Numbered from the stretch's first letter, positions 37,400-46,160 are shown. The stretch: DNA of 64,000 nucleotides from Palsa-504 sp963756575 (GCA_963756575.1 CAVWOM010000021.1:558001-622000); one strand, 5' to 3'. Program-made: numbers and translations. The notes: generated from the sequence alone by a model not told the origin.

Positions 37400-37598
37400 G
37401 CGGAGCACTGTATCGGCGGCCACTGACAAAACGAAGGTCAAGATCTTTTGTACCGAACGGCCTCGGCCCAGAGCCCCGGTTCCGCCGCCCGCGGCACCCC
37501 GGCGGGCCCCGCCCGGATTGGGTTTGATTTTCCCGATTGCCGGAAAAGCTATCCCTGAACCGGTGTCGCGTACCTGGTAAGTGGGGGTAACCTGCGTC

Positions 37599-37626
37599 CA
37601 CGCAGTGTCAGTCACGCAGTGTCAAT
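37599..37626 (+). promoter_or_regulatory. Two 14-bp direct repeats upstream of mtrA
   Basis: CACGCAGTGTCAGT (37599-37612) and CACGCAGTGTCAAT (37613-37626) are adjacent, ending 20 bases before the mtrA start at 37647. A response regulator of the OmpR type binds tandem half-sites as a dimer, so this may be an autoregulatory site of MtrA. It may also include promoter elements; I see no clear -10 box closer to the start. Binding by MtrA is an inference. Confidence 0.4.
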
Positions 37627-37646
37627 CACATGGAACGATGGGGCCC

Positions 37647-38324
37647 ATGAAGGGACGAGTTCTTGTCGTCGATGACGACGCCGCCCTCGCCGAGATGCTC
37701 GGGATCGTGCTTCGCGGTGAGGGGTTCGAGCCTACTTTCGTCTCAGACGGCGACAAGGCGGTCGAGGTTTTCCGGGATTCCCGGCCCGACCTGGTCCTCC
37801 TTGACCTGATGTTGCCGGGCTCCGACGGGATCGACGTATGCCGTCAGATCCGCGCCGAGTCCGGCGTGCCGATCGTGATGCTGACGGCGAAGACGGACAC
37901 CGTCGATGTGGTCCTCGGCCTGGAATCAGGCGCCGACGACTACATCATGAAGCCGTTCAAGTCCAAGGAACTGGTCGCCCGGGTCCGGGCCCGGCTGCGC
38001 CGGACCGACGAGCCCGCACCCGAGATGCTCCAGATCGGCGACATCGTCATCGACGTGGCCGGCCATTCGGTCAAGCGTGACGGCGAGACCCTCAACCTCA
38101 CCCCGCTCGAGTTCGACCTGCTCGTGGCGCTGGCCCGCAAGCCGCGGCAGGTCTTCACCCGCGAGGTCCTGCTCGAGCAGGTCTGGGGCTACCGGCACGC
38201 CGCGGACACCCGGCTGGTCAACGTGCACGTGCAGCGGCTGCGCGCGAAGATCGAGAAAGACCCCGAGCATCCCGAGATCGTGGTGACGGTGCGCGGTGTC
38301 GGTTACAAGGCAGGCCCTGGCTGA
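37647..38324 (+). CDS. mtrA: Response regulator MtrA (OmpR/PhoB family)
   Basis: From ATG 37647 (MKGRVLVVDDDAALAEML) the protein is 225 residues; ATG 37638 would add three. The receiver has the acidic pair DD near residue 10, the phosphoacceptor Asp53 in LVLLDLMLPG, Thr in MLTAKTD, and Lys in MKPFKSKELVAR. The C-terminal winged helix has LTPLEFDLLVALARKPRQVFTREVLLEQVWGYRHAADTRLVNVHVQRLRAKIE. MtrA is the conserved actinobacterial regulator of cell-cycle, oriC and cell-wall hydrolase genes. mtrB follows after 17 bases, and lpqB overlaps mtrB. Confidence 0.95.
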   Translation: MKGRVLVVDDDAALAEMLGIVLRGEGFEPTFVSDGDKAVEVFRDSRPDLVLLDLMLPGSDGIDVCRQIRAESGVPIVMLTAKTDTVDVVLGLESGADDYIMKPFKSKELVARVRARLRRTDEPAPEMLQIGDIVIDVAGHSVKRDGETLNLTPLEFDLLVALARKPRQVFTREVLLEQVWGYRHAADTRLVNVHVQRLRAKIEKDPEHPEIVVTVRGVGYKAGPG

Positions 38325-38341
38325 GTCCAGGGCGGGCGAAG

Positions 38342-40141
38342 GTGGCAGCGGGGCGAGCGGGCAAGCGGCAAAGCTGGACCATGACCTTCCGGCGGTCAGC
38401 CGTCGGAAGGGCGGTCGGCCGGCGACTGCCGGCCCGGGCCAAGCGCTGGCTGCGGATCGGCCGGCGGTGGCAGCGCAAGCTGGTCGCGCAGGTCAAGTTC
38501 CGCTGGCACCGGTCGCTGCAGCTGCGGGTGGTGTCCACCACCTTGCTGCTTTCCGTGCTGGTCATCGCCGTGCTGGGTTTCTTCCTGATCCAGTCCGTCG
38601 CGGCCGGCCTGCTGACTAACGCCGAGACCGCCGCGGACTCGCAGATCAGGAACGGCCGGACGGCCGCGCTCGGGCTGTCCAGCGTCAACGTGCTCGACCC
38701 GGCCAATCCCGGCGACACGGCCCCGATCGTGAGCGCGGCCACGACCACGGCTCGCGCGCTGCAGCAGCCGAGCGGGAGCACCGGCAGCTACCTGGTCTTC
38801 ATCCAGCTGACCCACATCATCCCCGCTGTCGTCCACTGGGTGGCCCAGACCAACGTCAACATCGCCGCGACGATCCCGCCGACCCTGATCGACAAGGTCA
38901 CGGGCGAGCAGCGCAGCCCAGAAGACGAGAACAAGAAGAACAACGTAGCGCCGCTCTACGAGCCGACCACGCTGGTCTACACCTCCGGTACCTCGGTGCC
39001 GGCCCTGGCCGTCGGCGTCCCGCTGGGCGGGTACTACCAGCTGTACTACGTGTTCCCGTTCACCCAGCAGCAGGCCACGTTGCTGCTGGTGCAGCGCATC
39101 CTGGTCGGCGTGGGCCTCGCGCTGGTGGCCCTGCTGGCCGCGATCGCCTCGCTGGTCACCCGGTGGGTAGTGCTGCCGGTGCGGCACGCGGCCCAGGCCG
39201 CCCAGCGGGTGTCGGACGGGCACCTGGGGGAGCGCATGCAGGTGCGCGGCGTCGACGACCTGGCCGCGCTGGCGACCTCGTTCAACGGCATGGCGGGCAG
39301 TCTGCAGGGCAAGCTGCGCGAGCTCGAGGAGCTCTCCAACGTGCAGCGGCAGTTCGTCTCGGACGTGTCGCACGAGCTCAGGACGCCACTGGCCACCATC
39401 AAGATGGCCGCCGAGATCCTCTTCGAGGCCCGGGCTGAGCTCGACGCGGCGGCCGGCCGGTCGGTGGAGCTGCTGCAGAGCCAGCTGGAGCGGTTCGAAG
39501 AGCTGCTCGTCGACCTGCTCGAGATCAGCCGGTTCGACGCCGGCGCGGCCACCCTCGACGCCGACCTCGTGGACGTGTGCGACCTGGTACGGCGTTCGGC
39601 CGACGACGCGCAGCAGCTGGCCGAGCGCCGCGGCGGCCGGATCGAGTTCCGGCTGCCGGCGACCGGCTGCTTTGCCGAGGTCGACCGCCGCCGGGTGGAG
39701 CGCATCCTGCGCAACATCTTCGTCAACGCGGTCGAGCACGGCGAGGGCAAGGACGTGGTGGTGACCACCGCCATCGACAGCGACGCGGTGGCCGTATCGG
39801 TCCGGGACTACGGCGTGGGCCTGCGGCCCGGCGAGGAGCACAAGGTCTTCGACCGGTTCTGGCGCGCCGATCCGGCCCGCGCTCGCACCATCGGCGGTAG
39901 TGGCCTGGGGCTGGCCATCTCGCTGGAGGACGCCCGGCTGCACGGCGGCTGGCTGCAAGCCTGGGGTGAGCGTGGTAAGGGCTCGGTGTTCCGGCTGACC
40001 CTGCCCCGGCTGGCCGGAGCCGAGCTCGTGGGCTCGCCGCTGCCGCTCGGGCCGGACGAAGCCGAGATCGCCGCCCCCAGCCTGACCACCGGCCCGTTCC
40101 CCGCGGCGACCGAGATCACCGGGGTGACCCCGCATGGCTGA
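38342..40141 (+). CDS. mtrB: Sensor histidine kinase MtrB
   Basis: The 599-residue kinase starts with GTG. A basic N-terminus is followed by TM1 (STTLLLSVLVIAVLGFFL, residues about 65-85), an extracytoplasmic sensor domain of about 150 residues, TM2 (ILVGVGLALVALLAAIASLV), a HAMP linker and the HisKA helix with His344 in SDVSHELRTPL. The ATPase domain shows VERILRNIFVNAVEHGEGKD (N box), VRDYGVGLRPGEEHKVFDRFWRAD (G1/F boxes) and GGSGLGLAISLE (G2). It phosphorylates MtrA in response to division or envelope state. It overlaps lpqB by eight bases, so the three proteins are made together. Confidence 0.95.
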   Translation: MAAGRAGKRQSWTMTFRRSAVGRAVGRRLPARAKRWLRIGRRWQRKLVAQVKFRWHRSLQLRVVSTTLLLSVLVIAVLGFFLIQSVAAGLLTNAETAADSQIRNGRTAALGLSSVNVLDPANPGDTAPIVSAATTTARALQQPSGSTGSYLVFIQLTHIIPAVVHWVAQTNVNIAATIPPTLIDKVTGEQRSPEDENKKNNVAPLYEPTTLVYTSGTSVPALAVGVPLGGYYQLYYVFPFTQQQATLLLVQRILVGVGLALVALLAAIASLVTRWVVLPVRHAAQAAQRVSDGHLGERMQVRGVDDLAALATSFNGMAGSLQGKLRELEELSNVQRQFVSDVSHELRTPLATIKMAAEILFEARAELDAAAGRSVELLQSQLERFEELLVDLLEISRFDAGAATLDADLVDVCDLVRRSADDAQQLAERRGGRIEFRLPATGCFAEVDRRRVERILRNIFVNAVEHGEGKDVVVTTAIDSDAVAVSVRDYGVGLRPGEEHKVFDRFWRADPARARTIGGSGLGLAISLEDARLHGGWLQAWGERGKGSVFRLTLPRLAGAELVGSPLPLGPDEAEIAAPSLTTGPFPAATEITGVTPHG

Positions 40142-42206
40142 CCGGCTGGCCCGCTCCCGGCTGACTCGTTCTTGGCTGACTCGTTCTTGGCTGGCCCGGT
40201 GCCGCCTAGCCCTCGTGCTGGCCGCCGTGGCCGCGTCGGTAGCGGGCTGCGTGGGCATGCCCAACAGCGGCTCGCCCGGCACCGTCGGCGCCACCCCGGC
40301 GAACACCTCGCAGGACTCCGACTTCATCGGCGCCATCCCGGCTGGCCCGCAGAAGGGCTGGACCCCGACCGAGATCGTGCAGGGGTTCCTGAACGCGAGC
40401 ATCAGCTACCCGGTTTACCAGGACATCGCGCGGGAGTACCTGGCCATAGCGCCGCACGAGCCGCCCTGGAACCCGGGCTGGTCCGTCAAGGTGGTCCAGC
40501 AGGTCAGCGTGCCCCCCGACGCCGACTACAGCCAGGACGGGCGCACCGCCACGGTGGACGTCACCGGCGTGGTGCAGGCGTCGTTCAACGGGTCGGGCCA
40601 GTATGTCGGGGCCCAGGGAGGCCGCTCCGGAGGGCAGTCGGGCAGCTCCGGGACACAGCGCGCGGATCAGATGTTCACGCTGGCCAAGGTGAACGGCGAG
40701 TGGCGGATCACGGACGCGCCGGACAGCTTCCGGATGCTGACCCAGCCCGATTTCGCCAAGGTCTACCGGGCGCAGGACCTGTACTTCTTCGATCCCACCG
40801 GCCAGGTGCTGGTGCCCGACTCGGTGTTCGTGCCCTCCGGGACCTCGCCCAGTTCGCTGGTGAGCAACCTGGTCAACGCGCTGCTGAAGAACCCGCAGGC
40901 GCAGTGGCTGATGACCCAGGACAGCTCGTCCCCGCCGGCCGTCACCGCGTTCCCGCTTGGCAGCAAGGTTCTCGGCGTGACCGTCGACGGGACCACCGCG
41001 ACGGTCAACCTGGGCGGCACCGCGGTGAGCGCTACGCAGCAGGTCCGGCAGCAGATGGCCACCCAGCTGGTGTGGACCCTGGCCGGCCAGGCCGGCCTGG
41101 CCGGCAGCCCGCCGAACGCCCAGAACCCGCCGAGCATCCAGGCGGTCCTGCTGGAGATCAACGGCAAGCCGTGGTTGCCGTCTGCCGCCGCCTGTCCCGG
41201 CACCAGCGCGCCGGGCCAGAGCCCGGCGCAGAAGCTGCTCATGTACGAGTGCCGCAACCCCTACCCGGCCGCGACGTCCTCGGCGTTCTTCTACACGGTC
41301 AACGGGCAGGCCTGGACCAGGTGCGCGTCACAGTCGCAGGTGATTTCCGCCAGCGTGGGCGCGATCCAGCCCGTCTTCGGCAAGACCGGCACGGCCGCGC
41401 TTAACCCGGCCTGCCCGGGTTCGTCGGTACAGGCCAGCGCCAACCCCGTGCCGCCGTCCCAGACGCACCAGGGACCGCCGCTGACCATGGTCGCCGTTTC
41501 CCCCGACGGCAAGTACCTGGCCGGCTACTCCCCGCCGGGGAATTCCCTGATGGTGTGGGCCGCGAACCAGGCCAAGCCCGCGAGCACGATCCCCCTGTCC
41601 GGCGTCACCTCGATCGGCTGGGACCGGCGGGACTACCTATGGGTGGCCCAGGGCAACGCCACCACGGTGGTCACGCCCACCGGTGGCAGCAAGCCGAGCG
41701 CCGAGATCGGGAACAACTTCCCCGGGAAGATCTTCGGCCTCGGCGTCGCCCCCGACGGCGTCCGGGTGGCCGCCATCGTGCAGGCCGGATCGGGTCCCGA
41801 GGTCGAGCTCGCGGCCATCGACAACAGCTCGCCGCCCTCGGGGAAGCTGTCCGCCCCCTTGGAGCGGATGTCCATCGGGCAGCCCGTGCAGCTCGCCCCC
41901 AACGTCGCCAATCCGGTCGCGCTGACCTGGTACAACGCCGACAACCTGCTCGTCCTCGACGGGACCGGATCGCAGACCTCGCTGTGGGAGGTCCCGGTCG
42001 ACGGCCAGCCCGCCACGAAACTACCCGGCGTGCTGCCCGGCGCGATCTCCATCAGCGCCAACACCGCGCAGAACGTCTTGGTGGCCGGGCTCACCGACAA
42101 CCGGATGGAAGTCTCGCCGGCTCCCGCCGGGCCCTGGCAGCTGCTCGGCGGCGGCGGCCAGAACCCAGCCTTCCAGGCTCCCCTCCCGTATTCAGCCCAG
42201 TCCTGA
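40134..42206 (+). CDS. lpqB: Lipoprotein LpqB
   Basis: The 690-residue precursor has a basic N-terminus with a repeated LTRSW, a hydrophobic core and the lipobox SVAGC, in which Cys39 is the lipid-modified residue. The sequence after it has the GerMN-type repeats (QVSVPPDADYSQDGRTATVDVTG; VTVDGTTATVNLGGTAV) and a C-terminal beta-propeller-like half starting at about residue 435. LpqB binds the extracytoplasmic part of MtrB and tunes its activity. Known members are about 580-600 residues, so this one has a longer middle or tail. The stop lies inside a 41-44 bp tandem repeat (42167-42337), so the last residues (FQAPLPYSAQS) may not be native. Confidence 0.9.
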   Translation: MADRLARSRLTRSWLTRSWLARCRLALVLAAVAASVAGCVGMPNSGSPGTVGATPANTSQDSDFIGAIPAGPQKGWTPTEIVQGFLNASISYPVYQDIAREYLAIAPHEPPWNPGWSVKVVQQVSVPPDADYSQDGRTATVDVTGVVQASFNGSGQYVGAQGGRSGGQSGSSGTQRADQMFTLAKVNGEWRITDAPDSFRMLTQPDFAKVYRAQDLYFFDPTGQVLVPDSVFVPSGTSPSSLVSNLVNALLKNPQAQWLMTQDSSSPPAVTAFPLGSKVLGVTVDGTTATVNLGGTAVSATQQVRQQMATQLVWTLAGQAGLAGSPPNAQNPPSIQAVLLEINGKPWLPSAAACPGTSAPGQSPAQKLLMYECRNPYPAATSSAFFYTVNGQAWTRCASQSQVISASVGAIQPVFGKTGTAALNPACPGSSVQASANPVPPSQTHQGPPLTMVAVSPDGKYLAGYSPPGNSLMVWAANQAKPASTIPLSGVTSIGWDRRDYLWVAQGNATTVVTPTGGSKPSAEIGNNFPGKIFGLGVAPDGVRVAAIVQAGSGPEVELAAIDNSSPPSGKLSAPLERMSIGQPVQLAPNVANPVALTWYNADNLLVLDGTGSQTSLWEVPVDGQPATKLPGVLPGAISISANTAQNVLVAGLTDNRMEVSPAPAGPWQLLGGGGQNPAFQAPLPYSAQS

Positions 42207-42337
42207 CCCCGGCCTTCCAGCTCCCCTCCGTCTTCGGTCCGGTCCTGATCCGGCCTTCCAGCTCCCCTCCCGTCTCTCGGTCCGGTCCCGATCCGGCCTT
42301 CCAGCTCCATTCCCCTCGCTCGGCCCAGTCTCGATCC
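42167..42337 (+). repeat. Four ~43-bp tandem copies across the lpqB stop codon
   Basis: Units start with GGCCTTCCAGCTCCCCTCC and end with GTCCTGATCC, at 42167-42210, 42211-42251, 42252-42294 and 42295-42337. The first contains the lpqB stop (42204-42206). The later ones are non-coding. Copies differ by 2-4 bases in length and no frame is kept. There is no comF gene after lpqB; the 755-bp gap up to hpf holds this repeat, the sites described next and a doubtful 116-codon ORF. Confidence 0.8.
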
Positions 42338-42528
42338 GGCCTGACGGGATTCCCGTGAGACCGGCTGACACGCCCGGGCAGCAGCGATCCCAGCTTCAGT
42401 AACACTGGCCCCGCCGGTACCGCTGGCCACGACCGTGGTTCTGCCCGGAAATGCGAAATACCAGGTTGATACCGTTCAAGCGTGCCGTTGGCTCGGTTGC
42501 GCACTACTCCATGAGCGGCCAAGTCAAC

Positions 42529-42559
42529 GTTACGCGGTCGTTATGTAACGATATGTTAC
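42529..42559 (+). promoter_or_regulatory. GTTAC/GTAAC palindromic cluster upstream of the hpf promoter
   Basis: A perfect palindrome GTAAC-GATAT-GTTAC lies at 42545-42559. Just before it are GTTAC (42529-42533) and GTTAT (42540-42544), 11 bases apart. Repeats of GTnAC with 11-base spacing are known as binding sites for OmpR-type regulators such as GlnR and MtrA in actinomycetes. Its centre is about 60 bases upstream of the predicted transcription start. Which regulator binds is not shown by sequence. Confidence 0.45.
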
Positions 42560-42579
42560 TGATCGCCTACAAGTCCCTC

Positions 42580-42608
42580 CTGACATTCACGCTCTGGCGA
42601 GCTAGCGT
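42580..42608 (+). promoter_or_regulatory. Predicted promoter of the hpf transcript
   Basis: CTGACA (42580-42585), a 17-base spacer and TAGCGT (42603-42608) form a near-consensus promoter. The start site would be at or just before ATG 42615. That gives hpf a leader of about 350 bases. Confidence 0.55.
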
Positions 42609-42614
42609 TCAGAC

Positions 42615-42965
42615 ATGGCACTCGCCCGGGCCCGTGGTTGCGCCCGGCGTGGCTCCCTCCGAGGGCGCCACGTCAGGCAAGCCGATGCCAGCCGCAGGCG
42701 AAACGGCCCACGTAAGGCGACTTCTCGTCGACCGATCACGGTGCGGCTTAGGAGTAAGTCCTGCCTCGACGGGAGATACCGAGTCTCCCGGGTAGGGAGA
42801 AGGGCAGTAGTGGCACACAGAAAGCCGCGAACCCCTCAGCAGGCGAATGTGGGGTCGAAGACCAGGTCGGCCGGGCGAGTGCCACCCACCTCACACAGCG
42901 TCGCCCAATCGGGTCGAGTTCCATGCGGATTGGGCGCAACCGGACTGGAAGGGGGATCGAGATGA
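42615..42965 (+). CDS. Possible 116-residue Arg-rich protein or non-coding leader before hpf
   Basis: The ORF begins at ATG 42615, six bases after the -10 box (leaderless spacing), and its TGA overlaps the hpf ATG as ATGA. That placement is what a translationally coupled gene looks like. Against it, the protein is unusually rich in Arg, Ser and Gly, no domain is recognisable, and its third-codon GC is visibly lower than in flanking genes. It may be a real small protein, an upstream ORF that controls hpf, or a structured leader (for example a GGGAGA...TCTCCC hairpin near 42769-42787). Confidence 0.3.
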   Translation: MALARARGCARRGSLRGRHVRQADASRRRNGPRKATSRRPITVRLRSKSCLDGRYRVSRVGRRAVVAHRKPRTPQQANVGSKTRSAGRVPPTSHSVAQSGRVPCGLGATGLEGGSR

Positions 42966-43645
42966 TGGAAGTCATAGTCAGGGGACGTCACATCACCGTC
43001 CCGGCACGTTTCCGTCAGCACGCCACCGCCAAGCTAGCCAAGCTCGAGAAGCTTGACCACAAGGCGGTACGGATCGACGTGGAGGTCTCCGAGGAGCGCA
43101 ACCCCCGGCAGGCCGACCGCCGCGAACGCGTCGAACTGACGATACGGTCCCGCGGTCCCGCCATCAGGGCCGAGGCGGCGGCGGACGACAGGTACGCCGC
43201 GCTCGACCTCGCCTTCGCCAAACTCGAATCGCGCCTGCGCCGGATGGCCGACCGGCGCAAGGTCAAGGACACCGTCTCGGTGCGATCGCCCGGCGTGCTG
43301 GCCGGAGCGGAGCTGAACGGAGCAGGCCCGGATGGCCTGAACGGGGTGAACGGGGTCGTCCGGCCGCGAGCCGGCCGCGCCGACGACGTGGACGAAGCCC
43401 CCGACCTCGACGAGGCCGAACGGCGGAGCGGCCTGGTCCCGATCAAGATGGAAGGCGACGGCCCGCTGGTCCTGCGCGAGAAGGTGCACGCGGCGAGCCC
43501 GATGACCATCGACCAGGCGCTGCTCGAGATGGAGCTCGTCGGGCATGACTTCTACTTGTTCCATGACCGCGAGTGCGACCGGTTCAGCGTGGTCTACCGC
43601 CGTCGCGGCTACGACTACGGGGTAATCCGCCTAGTCGAGGAGTAG
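42962..43645 (+). CDS. hpf: Ribosome hibernation promoting factor, long form
   Basis: About 227 residues from ATG 42962 (the second ATG is 42965), after an AAGGGGGA ribosome site. The N-terminal S30AE domain (VRGRHITVPARFRQHATAKLAKLEKL, then RVELTIRSRGPAIRAEAAADDRYAALDLAFAKLESRLRR) binds the decoding centre. A linker rich in Gly and Asn (GAELNGAGPDGLNGVNG) joins it to the C-terminal RMF_C domain (MTIDQALLEMELVGHDFYLFHDRECDRFSVVYRRRGYDYGVIRLVEE) that pairs ribosomes into 100S dimers. It acts in stationary phase or stress. Downstream is a strong hairpin terminator at 43762-43799. Usually comF lies between lpqB and hpf; it is missing here. Confidence 0.93.
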   Translation: MMEVIVRGRHITVPARFRQHATAKLAKLEKLDHKAVRIDVEVSEERNPRQADRRERVELTIRSRGPAIRAEAAADDRYAALDLAFAKLESRLRRMADRRKVKDTVSVRSPGVLAGAELNGAGPDGLNGVNGVVRPRAGRADDVDEAPDLDEAERRSGLVPIKMEGDGPLVLREKVHAASPMTIDQALLEMELVGHDFYLFHDRECDRFSVVYRRRGYDYGVIRLVEE

Positions 43646-43761
43646 TTCCGGGCCGGATTCCGGAGCTGGCCCGCATCTCGCGGGTAGGGACGCGTATGCC
43701 CCGAGTGGTCCCGTCCCTCTATCGTGGGATGTGCGGTATGCGCGTCGAGGCTCACGGTGGT

Positions 43762-43799
43762 CGATGCGAGCCGGGCACCTCGGTGCCCGGCTTGCATCG
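43762..43799 (+). terminator. Strong hairpin after hpf
   Basis: Arms 43762-43778 and 43783-43799 pair over 17 positions with one G-T (G-U in RNA) and a CTCG loop. No T-run follows, which is common for actinomycete terminators. It sits 117 bases after the hpf stop. Confidence 0.65.
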
Positions 43800-43908
43800 T
43801 GGCCCCGGGTCGGTAAGAGTCTGATCACATGACGTGCGTGCCGATCATGGTCAGCCTGGCGGCCTGGTGCGGCGGAGGCGGGCGGTGTTCCCCGAGGGAG
43901 GCAACGAA

Positions 43909-44640
43909 GTGAGCGCCATGAGCGACAGGTCGGCATCGGCTGCCCGGCGGCCGGGGGCGGCCAAGCGCCTGGATCCCATCCGGGTGCTGATCGCCGATGA
44001 TCACGCGCTGTTCCGGCGTGGCCTGGAGATGGTTCTCGAGGAGGAAGACGACATCGACCTAGTCGGGCAGGCGAGCGACGGCACCGAGGCGGTGGCCGTG
44101 GCCGGCGAGTCGCTGCCCGATATCGTGCTCATGGATATCCGGATGCCGAAGATCAGCGGCATCGACGCGTGCCGGGCGATCAAGGAGGTCGCGCCGAGCG
44201 CGAAGATCGTCATGCTGACGATCAGCGACGAGGAAGAGGACCTGTTCGAGGCGATCCGCGCGGGCGCCAGCGGCTACCTGCTGAAGGACATCCCGCTGGA
44301 CGAGGTAGCCGAGGCGGTCCGGTCGGTGCACGGCGGCCAGTCGCTGATCAACCCCTCGATGGCGGGCAAGCTGCTCTCCGAGTTCGCCACGCTGGCCAAG
44401 CGCGACACGGAAGAGGAGCGGGTGCAGCACGTCGCCCCGCCCAAGCTCACCGACCGCGAGATGGAAGTGCTCAAGCTCGTCGCCCGCGGCATGAACAACC
44501 GTGACATCGCCAAGGAGCTGTTCATCTCGGAGAACACGGTCAAGAACCACGTCCGTAACATCCTGGAGAAACTGCAGATCCACTCCCGGATGGAAGCCGT
44601 GATGATCGCCGTCCGCCAGAAGCTCATCGAGTTCAGCTAG
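43909..44640 (+). CDS. NarL/FixJ-family response regulator
   Basis: From GTG 43909 the protein is 243 residues; GGGAGG ends about seven bases before it. Receiver: RVLIADDHALFRRGLEMVLEEE, phosphoacceptor Asp76 in DIVLMDIRMPK, and YLLKDIPLDEVAEAVRSV. C-terminal LuxR helix-turn-helix: LTDREMEVLKLVARGMNNRDIAKELFISENTVKNHVRNILEKL. No histidine kinase gene is adjacent, so it is an orphan regulator. Its place between hpf and the glycosylase gene near secA is conserved in Streptomyces as I remember it. Target genes are unknown. Confidence 0.9.
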   Translation: MSAMSDRSASAARRPGAAKRLDPIRVLIADDHALFRRGLEMVLEEEDDIDLVGQASDGTEAVAVAGESLPDIVLMDIRMPKISGIDACRAIKEVAPSAKIVMLTISDEEEDLFEAIRAGASGYLLKDIPLDEVAEAVRSVHGGQSLINPSMAGKLLSEFATLAKRDTEEERVQHVAPPKLTDREMEVLKLVARGMNNRDIAKELFISENTVKNHVRNILEKLQIHSRMEAVMIAVRQKLIEFS

Positions 44641-44847
44641 CGCTGCGTTATCCCACCCGCCTCCGGGCCGCCTGCAGTCAACGTCGTCGCACGTCGCGGG
44701 CTCCTCGCTCCTCAGTCCAGACGCCGACGCGGCCCTTCGGCTCGCGGGACGAGCACAGTACGTGCGGCCAGGGCGAGGTGCGCCGCCGACGGGAACCGGG
44801 TAACGCACTGGCTGGGCGGGACGTGGGGAAATGTCGTGGGGGGCGGT

Positions 44848-44853
44848 TAGGGT
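44848..44853 (+). promoter_or_regulatory. Leaderless-type -10 box for the AlkX/YcaQ-type gene
   Basis: TAGGGT lies eight bases before ATG 44862 with no ribosome site between. Confidence 0.4.
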
Positions 44854-44861
44854 GTGGGTTT

Positions 44862-46160
44862 ATGGATGCGCCTGCGGCTGAGGTGACGCTCACGCCTGAT
44901 GACGTCCGCCGGATGACGCTGCGCGCGCAGGGGTTCCTGGGGGCGACGCCGTGGTCCCGGTCGCGGGCCGGGGTGGGCGCCATGCTCCGGCAGGTCGGCG
45001 CGGTCCAGCTGGACACGATCAGCGTGCTGGCGCGCTCGCACGAGCTGGTCGCCTACGCGCGGCTCGGGCCGGTGTCCCGGCTCCAGATCGAGCAGGCCTA
45101 CTGGCACGAGACCAAGCCGGCCGCCTTCGAGTACTGGGCGCACGCCGCCTGCATCCTGCCGATCGAGCAGTGGCCCTATTACGCCTTCCGGCGCCGGGCC
45201 TTCCGGGCGCGGGGCGTGCGCTGGCATCAGGCCACGCCGGAGACCTGCGAGAAGGTGCTGGCCCGGCTGCGGGCCGAGGGGCCGCTGACCGCGACGCAGC
45301 TGGGCGGGGCCAAGGCGGGCGGCCCGTGGTGGGACTGGTCGGACATCAAGATCGCGGTGGAGTGGCTGCTCGACACCGGCGAGGTCATCTGCGTGCGGCG
45401 GACCGGCTGGCGGCGAGTCTACGACCTGCCCGAGCGGGTGCTCCCGGACGAGCTGCTCGGCGCGGAGCCCACCGACCCGGAGTGCCTGGCCGACCTGGCC
45501 GGGGTCGCCGCCCGCGCGCTCGGCGTGGTCACCCAGGCCGACCTGGTCGAGTACCACCGGCTTAACTTCCTCGGCGCCAAGTCGCCCCGGGACACCAAGC
45601 GGCTGCTGACCGATGCCGCGCTGGCGGCCGGCCTGATCCCGGTCACGCTGGCCGGGGCCGGGGCCGGGGCCGGAGCAGCAGCCGAGGGGGCCGGGAGGGA
45701 CCGGGCCGCGAACGCGGGGACGCCGAACATCGGCCCCGCTCAGGCCTGGGCGGATCCGGCGGCGCTGGCCGAGGCGTCGGCCGGGCGTCGCGGCCGGAAC
45801 CGCGTCACCCTGCTCTCGCCGTTCGACTCGCTGATCTGGGACCGGAAGCGGACCCGGCTGATGTTCGGGTTCGAGCACAGCCTCGAGGCCTACGTGCCGA
45901 AGCACAAGCGGATACACGGCTACTTCACCATGCCCCTGCTGGCCGGCGGGCGGCTCGTCGGCCGGGTGGACCCGGCCCGGGAAGGCAGGACGCTGGTCGC
46001 CCGCAAGGTTTCGCTGGACCGCGCGACCGCAGCCGAGCCCATGGCCCAGGCCCTGCGCGAGGCGGCTAGCTGGGTCGGCTGCGACGATGTGCGGCTGGAG
46101 CAGGTCGAGCCCGCTCAGCACGCCTCCCGCCTAGCCGCCGCCCTCACCCAGGCGCCCTGA
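44862..46160 (+). CDS. AlkX/YcaQ-type winged-helix DNA glycosylase (AlkZ-like family)
   Basis: The 432-residue protein belongs to the HTH_42/DUF1006 superfamily of winged-helix glycosylases. Features: an N-terminal helical module (PDDVRRMTLRAQGFLG), and the catalytic-type QxD motif VGAVQLDTISVLARSHELV with Gln49 and Asp51. The QxD form distinguishes AlkX/YcaQ from the QxQ of AlkZ. Further on are YWAHAACILPIEQWPYY, GPWWDWSDIKIAVEWLLDTGEV, and LSPFDSLIWDRKRTRLMFGFEH in the winged-helix region. These enzymes unhook interstrand crosslinks caused by alkylating agents. A GAGAG-type Gly/Ala insert is at about residues 265-285. It is convergent with the small HGxxPAAW gene, with a perfect hairpin between. 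Confidence 0.8.
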   Translation: MDAPAAEVTLTPDDVRRMTLRAQGFLGATPWSRSRAGVGAMLRQVGAVQLDTISVLARSHELVAYARLGPVSRLQIEQAYWHETKPAAFEYWAHAACILPIEQWPYYAFRRRAFRARGVRWHQATPETCEKVLARLRAEGPLTATQLGGAKAGGPWWDWSDIKIAVEWLLDTGEVICVRRTGWRRVYDLPERVLPDELLGAEPTDPECLADLAGVAARALGVVTQADLVEYHRLNFLGAKSPRDTKRLLTDAALAAGLIPVTLAGAGAGAGAAAEGAGRDRAANAGTPNIGPAQAWADPAALAEASAGRRGRNRVTLLSPFDSLIWDRKRTRLMFGFEHSLEAYVPKHKRIHGYFTMPLLAGGRLVGRVDPAREGRTLVARKVSLDRATAAEPMAQALREAASWVGCDDVRLEQVEPAQHASRLAAALTQAP

